Origin: Kitasatospora mediocidica KCTC 9733
GTDB lineage: Bacteria > Actinomycetota > Actinomycetes > Streptomycetales > Streptomycetaceae
DNA: 64,000 bases
NCBI RefSeq assembly: GCF_000744225.1
Contig: NZ_JQLN01000003.1
Span: 186,001 to 250,000 of the forward strand
Direction of reading: 5' to 3'
Shown here: piece by piece, positions 17,157-27,354 of the stretch
Layout of the letters: each line of letters opens with the position of its first letter
Numbering within the stretch: position 1 is the first letter of the stretch
Translations under genes and position numbers: made by a program
Notes under the pieces: model-generated
The model's database searches: none
Told to the model about the DNA's origin: nothing
The model's input: the letters and a program-made list of their open reading frames with translations, nothing else

Positions 17157-18446
17157 TCAGTTCTGCTCGGCGGCCAGCTTCTCGTAGCCGACCAGCCGCA
17201 CGCAGACGGCCACTCCGCTGATGATCTGCTCGACCTCCGCCAGCTCGGGGTAGCTGGGGCCGATCCGGATGACGTTGTCCTGCGGGTCCTCGCGGTAGGG
17301 GTGGGTGGCGCCCGCGGGTGTCAGCACCAGCCCCGCCTCGGCGGCCCGGCGGACGACCTCGCGGGCGCAGCCGTCCGGGACGTTCAGGGCGACGAAGTAG
17401 CCGCCCTTGGGCGTGGACCAGGTCGCCAGGCCGGTCTCCCGGAGCTCCTCGTCGAAGATCCGCAGGACGGCGTCGAACTTGGGGCGCAGCAGGGCGCGGT
17501 GGCGGCGCATGTGCTCGCGCAGGCCGTCGGCGTCCTTGAGGAACAGGGCGTGCCGCAGCTGGTTGACCTTGTCGGGGCCGATCGAGCGCTTGCCGCTGTA
17601 GCTGCGCAGCCAGGCCACGTTGGCGGGGGAGGAGCCGAAGAAGGCGACGCCCGAACCGGCGAAGGTGATCTTCGAGGTGGAGCCGAAGACGAAGGCCCGG
17701 TCGGGGTTGCCGGCCTCGGCACAGGCGGCCAGGACGTCCGGGACCGTGACCTCCTCGTCGGTCAGGTGGTGCACCGCGTAGGCGTCGTCCCACAGGATGC
17801 GGAAGTCCGGGGCCGCGGTCGGCATGGCGGCGAGCCGGCGCACGGTCTCGTCGCTGTAGCAGGTGCCGTCGGGGTTGCTGTACTTGGGCATGCACCAGAT
17901 GCCCTTGATCCCGGGGTCGGCGGCCACCAGGCTCTCCACCAGGTCCAGGTCGGGGCCCTCGGCCGTGAGCGGGACCGGGATCATCTCGATGCCGAGCCGC
18001 TCGCACAGCTCGAAGTGCCGGTCGTAGCCGGGGGTGGGGCACAGCAGTGCGACGCGCTCCTCGTCCGCCCAACGGCGGGTCGCGCCGGGGAGCTTGCCGA
18101 TCAGGGCGTAGATCAGGCAGTCGTGCATCAGCTCCAGGCTGGAGTTGCCGGCGGCCAGCAGCTGGTCGACCGGCACCTGGAGGAACTCGGCGAAGATCTC
18201 CCGCAGTTCGAGCAGCCCGTTCGGGGCGCCGTAGTTGCGGCAGTCGGTGCCGTCGGCGGCGGTGTACCGGTCACCGGGGAGCCTGAGCAACTCGGCCGAG
18301 AGGTCGAGCTGTCGCAGGGACGGCTTGCCTCGCGACAGGTCCAGCGACAGGCCCTTGCCGAGGAGGTCGGCGTAGTCGCGCCGGGCTTCCTCCAGGCGTG
18401 CGGCCAGCGTGTCGGCGTCGGCGTTCACATGCGGGGTCGTGGTCAT
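17157..18446 (-). CDS. PLP-dependent aminotransferase, class I (AspT/MocR-type C-terminal family)
   Basis: A 429-residue fold-type I aminotransferase. Visible sites: LDLSRGKPS near the start, NYGAPNGLLELREIFA, GNSSLELMHDC, CPTPGYDRHFELCE, MPKYSNPDGTCYSDETVRRL (conserved Asn-Pro), LWDDAYAVHHL (PLP-binding Asp-x-x-Tyr) and GSTSKITFAGSG, with the Schiff-base lysine. The substrate carboxylate Arg is in NVIRIGPSYP. This matches the aspartate aminotransferase subgroup often labelled Aminotran_MocR, without any GntR domain. ATG 18446 follows AGAGAAAG. It lies between the LuxR gene and the aminomutase operon in the same direction, and may supply or consume an amino or keto acid for that pathway. Confidence 0.9.
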   Translation of the reverse strand: MTTTPHVNADADTLAARLEEARRDYADLLGKGLSLDLSRGKPSLRQLDLSAELLRLPGDRYTAADGTDCRNYGAPNGLLELREIFAEFLQVPVDQLLAAGNSSLELMHDCLIYALIGKLPGATRRWADEERVALLCPTPGYDRHFELCERLGIEMIPVPLTAEGPDLDLVESLVAADPGIKGIWCMPKYSNPDGTCYSDETVRRLAAMPTAAPDFRILWDDAYAVHHLTDEEVTVPDVLAACAEAGNPDRAFVFGSTSKITFAGSGVAFFGSSPANVAWLRSYSGKRSIGPDKVNQLRHALFLKDADGLREHMRRHRALLRPKFDAVLRIFDEELRETGLATWSTPKGGYFVALNVPDGCAREVVRRAAEAGLVLTPAGATHPYREDPQDNVIRIGPSYPELAEVEQIISGVAVCVRLVGYEKLAAEQN

Positions 18447-18528
18447 GGGGACTTTCTCTCGACGGTGCGGCAGGGATCGGCCGCGGCGGGCGCCACAGCG
18501 GCGTCGGCCGCGATCGAGCCGGCACGGC

Positions 18529-18571
18529 GTGAGCCCGGCCCGGGGTCCGAGGTCCCGGGGGCCGGGCTCAC
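18529..18571 (-). terminator. Hairpin between mini-ORF and aminotransferase
   Basis: A 13-bp perfect stem (18529-18541 with 18559-18571), extendable inward by further G-C pairs. It begins 18 bases after the mini-ORF stop and about 80 bases before the aminotransferase start, so it can end the LuxR transcript or act as an attenuator. Confidence 0.65.
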
Positions 18572-18589
18572 GCTGCGGGCTGAGTGCGA

Positions 18590-18673
18590 TCAGGAGTCCC
18601 GGCGACGCTTGAACGCGGCGGTCGCCGGCGGAGCGGCGTGGCTGCGTCTGGTCAGCAGAACGGGACTTGGCAC
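18590..18673 (-). CDS. Possible leaderless mini-ORF (27 aa), candidate leader peptide
   Basis: GTG 18673 opens a 27-codon frame, MPSPVLLTRRSHAAPPA... ending KRRRDS. Upstream on the minus strand stand TTGAGG (18709-18704) and TAGCTT (18686-18681) with a 17-base spacer, and only 7 bases separate the -10 from the GTG, so the transcript would start at the codon itself. A strong hairpin follows before the aminotransferase gene. Promoter, tiny basic ORF, hairpin and enzyme gene in this order is the layout of an attenuation leader, although no run of one amino acid is present. The ORF alone could be chance; the promoter makes it more credible. Confidence 0.4.
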   Translation of the reverse strand: MPSPVLLTRRSHAAPPATAAFKRRRDS

Positions 18674-18680
18674 GGCTGTG

Positions 18681-18709
18681 AAGCTAACAGGAGGTTGCGG
18701 GCGCCTCAA
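18681..18709 (-). promoter_or_regulatory. Vegetative-type promoter TTGAGG-17-TAGCTT
   Basis: A -35/-10 pair with ideal 17-base spacing directly after the LuxR stop codon, firing toward the mini-ORF and aminotransferase. Confidence 0.55.
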
Positions 18710-18716
18710 AGCCGTC

Positions 18717-19799
18717 TCACTCATCGGCCGTCCTGACGGAGTGTTCGGCCGGTCCGCCCGTGCCGTCCAGCATGCCGAGTTCGCGGATGAGATAGCCGGC
18801 GTGGACCCGGCTGTGCGCGCCGATCCGGCGCAGCACCTCGGACAGGTGGCGCTGGAACGTCCGCAGCGAGATGCCGAGGCGTTTGGCGATCACCCGGTCG
18901 TCGTACCCCTCCACCAGGAGCCGCACGATCGCGGTCTTCATCTCCTCGGAGGCCTGCAGGACCTGCCCGCGTTCGTGGGCGAGCGGGAACTGCAGCGCCC
19001 GGTCCCAGGCGCGTTCGAAAGCCCGCACCACAAAGTGGATGATGTTCATATCGCGTACGAGCAGTGCGCCCTGGTCGTTGTCGACCATCTCGATGATGGC
19101 GACTTCCCGGTCGAAGACGATGAGCCGCATGAAGGCGTCGTTCACGACGCGTACGTCGGCGCCGAGTTCGACGAGCAGTGCGACATGGTCGGCGGTCGGC
19201 TGGTGGAACTGCGCCGAGTACTGGTAGAGCGTGCGCATCGGGACGCCGCGTTCCAGGACCTGGACGGTGCGATCCCGCGATTCCCGCAGAACGTGTTCCG
19301 GGCGTGGTCCGCCGGGCTGGGAGGTGAGGATCTCCCGGGTGGCGCGGGCCGAGAGTTCCGATATGGCCAGGCGCACGGCGTCGACGTCGTCGAGGCGGTG
19401 CAGGAGTTCTTCCCGGGAGCGTTTGAGGGCGCTTCGCTCGTACACCGGGAGCAGGTCGGACAGTTCCGCGCACATCTGGTTGATCATGGCCTGCTGGTCG
19501 CGCAGTTCGCGGATCGCCGGCAACAGGACCTGCGCGCTGGCGGTGGCCGGGGCCACCGGGACGAAGTGCCCCGGCTCTCCGGGCCTGCTGCGCAGCAGCC
19601 TGAGCCGCTCCAGCCGGCGGACGGCCGCGTGGGCCTCCTCGGCCGGGGCGCCGGCGGCGGTGAGGAGTTCCTCCAAGGAGATGCTCTCCCGTGCGGTCGC
19701 CTGCTCGTAGAGGGCGGCGGTGAGGGAGGGTGGCGGCGGCTGGTCGTCCCCCGGTGGTGCGGTGTCCTGGTCTGTCGTCGTGCTGGCCCCCGTCGGCAT
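18717..19799 (-). CDS. LuxR-type helix-turn-helix transcriptional regulator
   Basis: A 360-residue regulator with a C-terminal LuxR-type DNA-binding domain (AIVRLLVEGYDDRVIAKRLGISLRTFQRHLSEVLRRIGAHSRVHAGYLIRELGM). The N-terminal segment SLTAALYEQATARESISLEELLTAAGAPAEEAHAAVRRLERLRLL looks like a winged-helix or effector-input region, and a phospholipase-D-like middle (VLRESRDRTVQVLERGVPMRTLYQ) is common in streptomycete regulators of this type. There is no receiver or AHL-binding domain. ATG 19799 follows GAGAGGAG; an upstream ATG at 19823 lacks a ribosome site. Position and direction make it the likely regulator of the cluster downstream. Confidence 0.88.
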   Translation of the reverse strand: MPTGASTTTDQDTAPPGDDQPPPPSLTAALYEQATARESISLEELLTAAGAPAEEAHAAVRRLERLRLLRSRPGEPGHFVPVAPATASAQVLLPAIRELRDQQAMINQMCAELSDLLPVYERSALKRSREELLHRLDDVDAVRLAISELSARATREILTSQPGGPRPEHVLRESRDRTVQVLERGVPMRTLYQYSAQFHQPTADHVALLVELGADVRVVNDAFMRLIVFDREVAIIEMVDNDQGALLVRDMNIIHFVVRAFERAWDRALQFPLAHERGQVLQASEEMKTAIVRLLVEGYDDRVIAKRLGISLRTFQRHLSEVLRRIGAHSRVHAGYLIRELGMLDGTGGPAEHSVRTADE

Positions 19800-20381
19800 T
19801 GAACTGGGGTCTCCTCTCTCCATCGGAGCGCGAAAAGGTCAGGAACGCGTCAAAAATCTGGGCGTACCGCGCTGTTTCGGACATGTCGGGAGATGGTGGT
19901 GCCGTCTGTCGGAAAATCGACCCGGCGGTAGATATTCGCCATCGAATACGAGCCGCTCGATCGACCGTCTGTTCGGTATTCGGCGCAAGGGGAGAATGAA
20001 GATGATCGGCTTCTTTATCACCCTTGAACGGCACCACGCTAGGCGTATGCGGAGCACAGTGTCCAGGCTGATGTCTCACGAAGTGAGAAAGCGAACAGTT
20101 CCGGATTCGTCGGTTCCCCTGGAATGCAGTCGTGACCTGCGTCTCTGAGAGTTGTGGAGGTCGTCGGCTGCTTCGTGTCCGACCGGAGGACGCGATCGAA
20201 GCCGTGGTCGGGGTCGTGGTCGGGGTCGCGTTGCGGGCGTGGAGTGTCACAGGTCTGTGACGCTGACGTCCCGAGCGGGTTTTGAACCTGTTCAAAAGAG
20301 TTGATCACCCCCTACAGTCCCGGTGACGCCGCGATCCCCGTACGGGTGAGCCGCGCGCTCTCCGATCTCTGAGGGGGACTC
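19800..20381. other. Long, less GC-rich intergenic region with operator-like palindromes
   Basis: A 580-base stretch between the divergent LuxR and DUF4173 genes, visibly poorer in G+C than its surroundings around 19840-20110. It contains TATTCG-CCAT-CGAATA (19933-19948), GTCACAG-GT-CTGTGAC (20246-20261) and TTTTGAAC-CT-GTTCAAAA (20280-20297). Short frames exist on both strands (for example 20002-20148 plus, 19839-20057 minus), but their codon use is unlike the neighbours and I do not accept them as genes. It probably holds both divergent promoters. Confidence 0.5.
20280..20318 (+). promoter_or_regulatory. Promoter with 18-bp palindromic operator over the -35
   Basis: TTTTGAAC-CT-GTTCAAAA (20280-20297) is a perfect inverted repeat. 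Its right half supplies TTCAAA (20291-20296), 16 bases from TACAGT (20313-20318), a plausible promoter for the membrane protein at 20382. A bound repressor would block the -35. Confidence 0.5.
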
Positions 20382-21995
20382 ATGTCCGATCCGTCCACGG
20401 CTGCCACGCCGAAGCCGCAGCCGCAGCCAGGGCCGGGGCCGCAGCCCGGGCCGTCGCGGCCGACGGCGGGTGACCCGTTCCGGGTGCCCGGCCAGCCGGC
20501 CTGGGGTCCTCGGCCGGCGCCGAAGCCGCTCTGGGAGCAGGCCACCGAGCCGCCGAAGCCCGCGGCGCCCGCGCTCCGGGTGCCGGCCGCGGGGCTCGCC
20601 GCCGGACTGCTGTCGGCGGCCGTGCTGTCGGACGGGATCGGGGTGAACCTGTTGCTCTGCGCTCTGGCGGCGGCGGTGGTCGCGGGACTGGCGGTACGTC
20701 AGACCGGTCGGCGGGTGCGGCCGTGGACCCTGCTCTGGGCGGGGCTGACGATCGTGCTGCTGGCTGTGCCCGCGCTCTCGGACGCCGGTTGGCCGACCTG
20801 CCTGGCGGTCGTCATGGCGGTCGCCCTCGGTTCGCTCGCGCTGCACGGCGGCGCCCGGTGGACGGGTGTGCTGCTGGGCTCGCTCGGCATCTGGGGCCAC
20901 CTGGTGGCCGCTCCGCGCTGGGTGGTGTCGGGGCTGCTCGGGCGTCAGTACCCGGCTCGCGCCAGGGTGGTGTCGTTGCTCAAGGCCTCGGCGGTCGCGG
21001 TGGGGCTCCTGGTGGTCTTCGGCGGCCTGTTCGCCAGCGCGGACTCGGGAATGGCGTCGCTGCTGGGCGGCCTGCTGCCGAGTGCGGATCTCTCCGACCT
21101 GCCGCTGCGGGGGCTGACGTTCCTGCTCGGCCTGCTGGTGGCACTCGCCGCCGCTCACGCGGTCGCCGCGCCGAGGCGCTGGGACCGCTTCCCGGTCAAG
21201 GCCGGGCGCCCGCGCGGCCGGCTGGAGTGGGCGGTGCCGCTGGCCGCGCTGAACCTGCTCTTCGGTGTGTTCGTCGTGGAGCAGGTGCTGGTGCTGTTCG
21301 GCGGCTACGAGGCGGTCATGAGCAAGCCTGGCATCCTGCCGGCCGAGTACGCGCGGCAGGGCTTCTGGCAGCTGCTCTGGGTCACCGTGCTCACCCTGGG
21401 CGTGGTCGCTCTGGCCCGGCGCTGGGCTCCCCGGGCCACCGCCGGCGACCGACTGCTGGTGAAGGGCCTGCTCGGCCTGCTCGGCACGCTGACGCTCGGC
21501 GTGGTCGCCTCGGCGCTGTACCGGATGCTGCGCTACATGGACAACTTCGGCCTCACCCGGCTGCGGCTCTCGGTGGCGGCGCTGGAACTGTGGCTGGGCG
21601 TGGTCTTCCTGCTGGTGATCGTCGGGGGAGTGCTGACCTCGCAGCGCTGGCTGCCGCGGGCCGTGATGCTGAGCGCCGCCGTCGCGGTGGGTGCGTTCGG
21701 CCTGGTCGGGCCGGACCGGCTGATCGCCGAGCAGAACGTCGCGCACTTCCAGAAGACCGGGCACCTGGACGTCGCGTACCTCCAGGGGCTGTCGGCGGAC
21801 GCCGTACCGGCCTTGCAGCGGTTGCCCGACAGCTACCGGGACTGCACGCTCCTCGTGATCGACCGGGACCTCGGGAACCGGACGTCGCCCTGGTACGCCA
21901 CCAGTCTCGCCGCGAGCCGGGCCCGGCAGATCCTGCGTGACCACCCGGTCGGTCCGGATGCCGACTGGGAGTGCGCGCGGCTCGGCCAGCCGTAG
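20382..21995 (+). CDS. DUF4173-like polytopic membrane protein
   Basis: A 537-residue protein with a Pro-rich cytoplasmic N-terminus (about 60 residues, many PQP repeats), then roughly a dozen hydrophobic helices and a soluble C-terminal tail of about 80 residues (ending DWECARLGQP). Conserved-looking segments are FVVEQVLVLFGGYEAV, YARQGFWQLLWVTVLTLGVVAL and YMDNFGLTRLRLSVAALELWLG, as in the DUF4173/DUF4153 family. Function unknown. ATG 20382 follows GAGGGGGAC. It is convergent with the hydrolase gene at 22038 and shares a bidirectional terminator with it. Confidence 0.85.
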   Translation: MSDPSTAATPKPQPQPGPGPQPGPSRPTAGDPFRVPGQPAWGPRPAPKPLWEQATEPPKPAAPALRVPAAGLAAGLLSAAVLSDGIGVNLLLCALAAAVVAGLAVRQTGRRVRPWTLLWAGLTIVLLAVPALSDAGWPTCLAVVMAVALGSLALHGGARWTGVLLGSLGIWGHLVAAPRWVVSGLLGRQYPARARVVSLLKASAVAVGLLVVFGGLFASADSGMASLLGGLLPSADLSDLPLRGLTFLLGLLVALAAAHAVAAPRRWDRFPVKAGRPRGRLEWAVPLAALNLLFGVFVVEQVLVLFGGYEAVMSKPGILPAEYARQGFWQLLWVTVLTLGVVALARRWAPRATAGDRLLVKGLLGLLGTLTLGVVASALYRMLRYMDNFGLTRLRLSVAALELWLGVVFLLVIVGGVLTSQRWLPRAVMLSAAVAVGAFGLVGPDRLIAEQNVAHFQKTGHLDVAYLQGLSADAVPALQRLPDSYRDCTLLVIDRDLGNRTSPWYATSLAASRARQILRDHPVGPDADWECARLGQP

Positions 21996-22001
21996 CAGGA
22001 T

Positions 22002-22032
22002 CCCGGGCCGCCCGGGATGCGGGCGGCCCGGG
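22002..22032. terminator. Bidirectional terminator
   Basis: A 13-bp perfect GC stem (22002-22014 with 22020-22032) and 5-base loop between two convergent stop codons. Confidence 0.75.
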
Positions 22033-22037
22033 CGCGA

Positions 22038-22691
22038 CTACCAGCCGCGGGCCAACCAGGCGCCGAGCTCGGGGCGTTCGGCGCCGAGGGTGGTGTCCTT
22101 CCCGTGGCCGGGGTAGACCCAGGACTCGTCCGGGAGGGCGTCGAAGATCTTCGTGGTGACGTCCCGGTAGAGGCTCTGGAAGGCCTGCGGGTCCTGGAAG
22201 GTGTTGCCGACGCCGCCGGGGAAGAGGCAGTCGCCGGTGAAGACGTGCGGGTGGCCCTCCGGGTCGTCGTAGACCAGCACGATCGCGCCCGGGGTGTGGC
22301 CCACCAGGTGGCGGACCGTCAGCTCGACCGCGCCGACCCGCAGGGTGTCGCCGTCGGAGAGCAGCAGGTCGGTGGGGACGTCGATGCCCTCCGCGTCGAA
22401 GCGGCCGGCCGCGGTCCGGGCGCCGGTGGCGGCCACCACCGCGGCCAGCGCGTCCCAGTGGTCGTGGTGGCGGTGCGTGGTGACCACCGTGGCCAGCTCG
22501 GGGCCGACCGTCTCCAGCAGGGCCGGGGCGTCGGCGGCCGCGTCGATCAACAGCTGCTCGTCGGTGGCCCGGCAGCGCAGCAGGTAGGCGTTGTTGTCGA
22601 ACGGGCCGACCGCGACCTTGGTGATGATCAGGTGCGCGAGTTCGCGGACGTCCGGCGGGCCGCCGACCTTGACCGCTCCGTGGTAACTCAA
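22038..22691 (-). CDS. MBL-fold metallo-hydrolase (glyoxalase II-like)
   Basis: A 217-residue metallo-beta-lactamase-fold protein with THRHHDHWDAL (HxHxDH), VGHTPGAIVLVY, FTGDCLFPGG (bridging Asp) and VYPGHGKDTTLG as the last metal histidine. It is shorter than true glyoxalase II and lacks its C-terminal helical domain, so it belongs with GloB-like hydrolases of unknown substrate. TTG 22691 follows AAGGAG with an 8-base gap. It lies 53 bases after the mycothiol-enzyme-like gene on the same strand; a thioester or mycothiol-conjugate substrate would fit that context, as inference. Confidence 0.88.
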   Translation of the reverse strand: MSYHGAVKVGGPPDVRELAHLIITKVAVGPFDNNAYLLRCRATDEQLLIDAAADAPALLETVGPELATVVTTHRHHDHWDALAAVVAATGARTAAGRFDAEGIDVPTDLLLSDGDTLRVGAVELTVRHLVGHTPGAIVLVYDDPEGHPHVFTGDCLFPGGVGNTFQDPQAFQSLYRDVTTKIFDALPDESWVYPGHGKDTTLGAERPELGAWLARGW

Positions 22692-22744
22692 GGGACTGGC
22701 TCCTTCGGTGTCGTGACTCCGGTCGCTGTACCCATGGTGGCCTC

Positions 22745-23503
22745 TCAGCTCATCGCGGGGAGCTCCGGCAGGGCGGTGCGGGGGTCGGTGAGCTGGACGC
22801 CGTCGCGGTGCACCTGGAGCCCGTCGCCGTCCGAGCGGCCGGAGAGCCAGGCGGTCAGCGCGCGCACCGGGCCCTCGACGACCAGCTGCGGCCCGCCCTC
22901 GCCGAGCCGGGCGCGGTCGGCGGTGTCGTCGCAGACCAGCTGGAGCGCCGGCAGGCCGCGGTCGGCGAAGGCGGTGGTCAGCTTGCCGAACTCGGTGGCG
23001 GCGAACTCGGCGGACCAGTGCGCGGGGGTGTAGCCGGCGTCCAGGTCGACGTGGTGGTACTCGAGCTCCTCCAGCCGCTTCCAGGGCAGCTCCGCGGCGG
23101 GGAAGAGGTAGCCGTGCCGGTGCTTCAGCTGCACCGACCAGGCCTCCTCGGGCAGCGTGGCCGCCGCCGCGGCCAGCCGGTCGGCGGAGCTGTGCAGGTC
23201 CTCCAGCTGCTCGGCGAGCGGGCGCCCGGCACCCTGTTCGATGCCCTCCTCGCGGGCGTCGGGGCTCGCGTACTGCGGGATGTCGCGGCCGGTGCGGGCG
23301 CTCTCCAACAGGTTGACCAGCGAGTCCGCGTTGCGGGAGAGGTGGGCCAGCAGGTGGCCGCGGGTCCAGCCGGGCAGCGCGCAGGGGGCCGCCAGGCTCT
23401 CGGGCGCCAGTGCGGCGGCGGTGCGCAGCAGCTGGTCGGTGCTCTCGGCCACGCTGCGCAGGGTGCGGGCGGCGAAGGCCGCATCGGCTCGCAGGTCGGT
23501 CAT
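22745..23503 (-). CDS. Maleylpyruvate-isomerase-family (mycothiol-dependent, DinB-like) protein
   Basis: A 252-residue protein of the MDMPI/DinB-like family, actinobacterial enzymes that use mycothiol as thiol cofactor. The N-terminal four-helix domain has LPGWTRGHLLAHLSRNADSL and EYHHVDLDAGYTPAHW, which supply the three-histidine metal site (H of GHLLAH, the HH of EYHHVD). A C-terminal domain (VHRDGVQLTDP) follows. ATG 23503 has GGAGG ten bases upstream. The exact substrate is unknown and maleylpyruvate is only the family name. Divergent from uvrA. Confidence 0.85.
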   Translation of the reverse strand: MTDLRADAAFAARTLRSVAESTDQLLRTAAALAPESLAAPCALPGWTRGHLLAHLSRNADSLVNLLESARTGRDIPQYASPDAREEGIEQGAGRPLAEQLEDLHSSADRLAAAAATLPEEAWSVQLKHRHGYLFPAAELPWKRLEELEYHHVDLDAGYTPAHWSAEFAATEFGKLTTAFADRGLPALQLVCDDTADRARLGEGGPQLVVEGPVRALTAWLSGRSDGDGLQVHRDGVQLTDPRTALPELPAMS

Positions 23504-23815
23504 CTCTGGGGGCCTCCGGTGGCGGGAGCGTTGCCTGCACGGCTCGTGCTCGTTGGACACTTGGGGTTCAAGCTCTCAGGGCGAGGCTATCGCCGATCGT
23601 GGCGCTGAACAGGGCGTTTCGCGGTGGACCGGACGGGGCCGCAGAGTGGGGCTTCACTCGTTCAGGTGGTTCCGGCTGGACAAGCTCGATAATCGAACGT
23701 CTGAGCTATACGCTGGTCGTCGAAGCCGGAGGAGCTGGCAGAAGCCGGAAGAAAACCCCCCATCTCGCTCGTTACCCTCCCAGCAGCCCATTCCCGGAGA
23801 AAGGCGCCAGTAGCA
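23504..23815. other. Divergent intergenic region upstream of uvrA
   Basis: About 310 bases between the isomerase-like gene and uvrA. A -10-like TATACG lies near 23707. CGAAC at 23694-23698 is only half of an actinobacterial LexA box; no matching GTTCG follows at the right distance. Nothing else recognised. Confidence 0.4.
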
Positions 23816-26722
<2,907 letters not shown>

Positions 26723-26731
26723 CGCAGCTGC

Positions 26732-26763
26732 GCCCCGGGGGGCGGGCGCGAGTCCGCCCCCCG
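26732..26763 (+). terminator. Terminator after uvrA
   Basis: A 12-bp perfect GC stem (26732-26743 with 26752-26763) and 8-base loop, ten bases after the stop codon. Confidence 0.7.
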
Positions 26764-26825
26764 GGCTCATGGAGGCTGGTTAGACTGCGGCGACCCTCAG
26801 TCGAACCGCCTCCAGGAGTGCCCAG

Positions 26826-27278
26826 ATGACCGAGTCCGCCGACAGCACCGCCACCCCCGCGACCTCCCGGCGCACTCTCCTGTGCGGCGTCGCCGTGCTC
26901 GCGGCCGGCGGTGCCACCGCCGGCGTGGCCGGCTGTTCCAGCTCGGCCACCTCGACCGACGCCAAGCCCACGGCGAAGGCCGGGCCGGTCACGGTCGGCG
27001 CGGTGGCGGACGTGCCGGTCGGCGGCGGCAAGGTCTACCGGGAGCAGAAGATCGTGGTCACCCAGCCGACCGTCGGGCAGTACAAGGGCTTCAGTGCGAC
27101 CTGCACCCACGCGGGCTGCCTGGTGGACCAGGTCGCGAGCAACCTGATCCAGTGCCCGTGCCACGGCAGCCGGTTCAACATCAACGACGGCTCCGTCGCG
27201 GCCGGCCCCGCGCCGAGCCCGCTGCCGGAGTACCAGGTCACCGTGACGAACGGCGCATTCCAGGTCAGCACCACCTGA
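26826..27278 (+). CDS. Tat-exported Rieske [2Fe-2S] lipoprotein
   Basis: A 150-residue exported Rieske protein. The signal has a twin-arginine motif (SRRTLLCGVAVLAAGG) and a lipobox-like AGVAGC near residue 36, so it is probably folded with its cluster, exported by Tat and lipid-anchored. The Rieske ligands are CTHAGC (residues 97-102) and CPCHGSRF (117-124), the standard C-x-H...C-x2-H pattern. There is no catalytic partner next to it; its electron partner is unknown. Between uvrA and uvrC, a position where streptomycetes commonly carry this gene. Confidence 0.92.
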   Translation: MTESADSTATPATSRRTLLCGVAVLAAGGATAGVAGCSSSATSTDAKPTAKAGPVTVGAVADVPVGGGKVYREQKIVVTQPTVGQYKGFSATCTHAGCLVDQVASNLIQCPCHGSRFNINDGSVAAGPAPSPLPEYQVTVTNGAFQVSTT

Positions 27279-27354
27279 CCTGCGGGTGTCCCCTCCGGGC
27301 GGTGACGCGGAGCGCTAGGGTTTGCGGTGTCACAGCCGCACGAGGGGGACCGAC

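Noticed and set aside
17097-19802. A 901-codon plus-strand frame across the aminotransferase and LuxR genes
   Set aside because: Antisense shadow; both minus-strand genes have clear catalytic or DNA-binding motifs and ribosome sites.
19839-20057. A 72-codon minus-strand frame upstream of the LuxR gene
   Set aside because: No ribosome site, Arg-rich random-looking sequence, and it covers the probable LuxR leader.
20002-20148. A 48-codon plus-strand frame with GGGGAG upstream in the LuxR/DUF4173 gap
   Set aside because: Codon use is poor (AGG, AGA, ACA, many A/T third bases), composition is unstructured, and it lies in a promoter region; not accepted as a gene without conservation data.
23690-23710. 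Possible LexA (SOS) box before uvrA
   Set aside because: Only the CGAAC half is present; the expected GTTCG half is missing at the right spacing.
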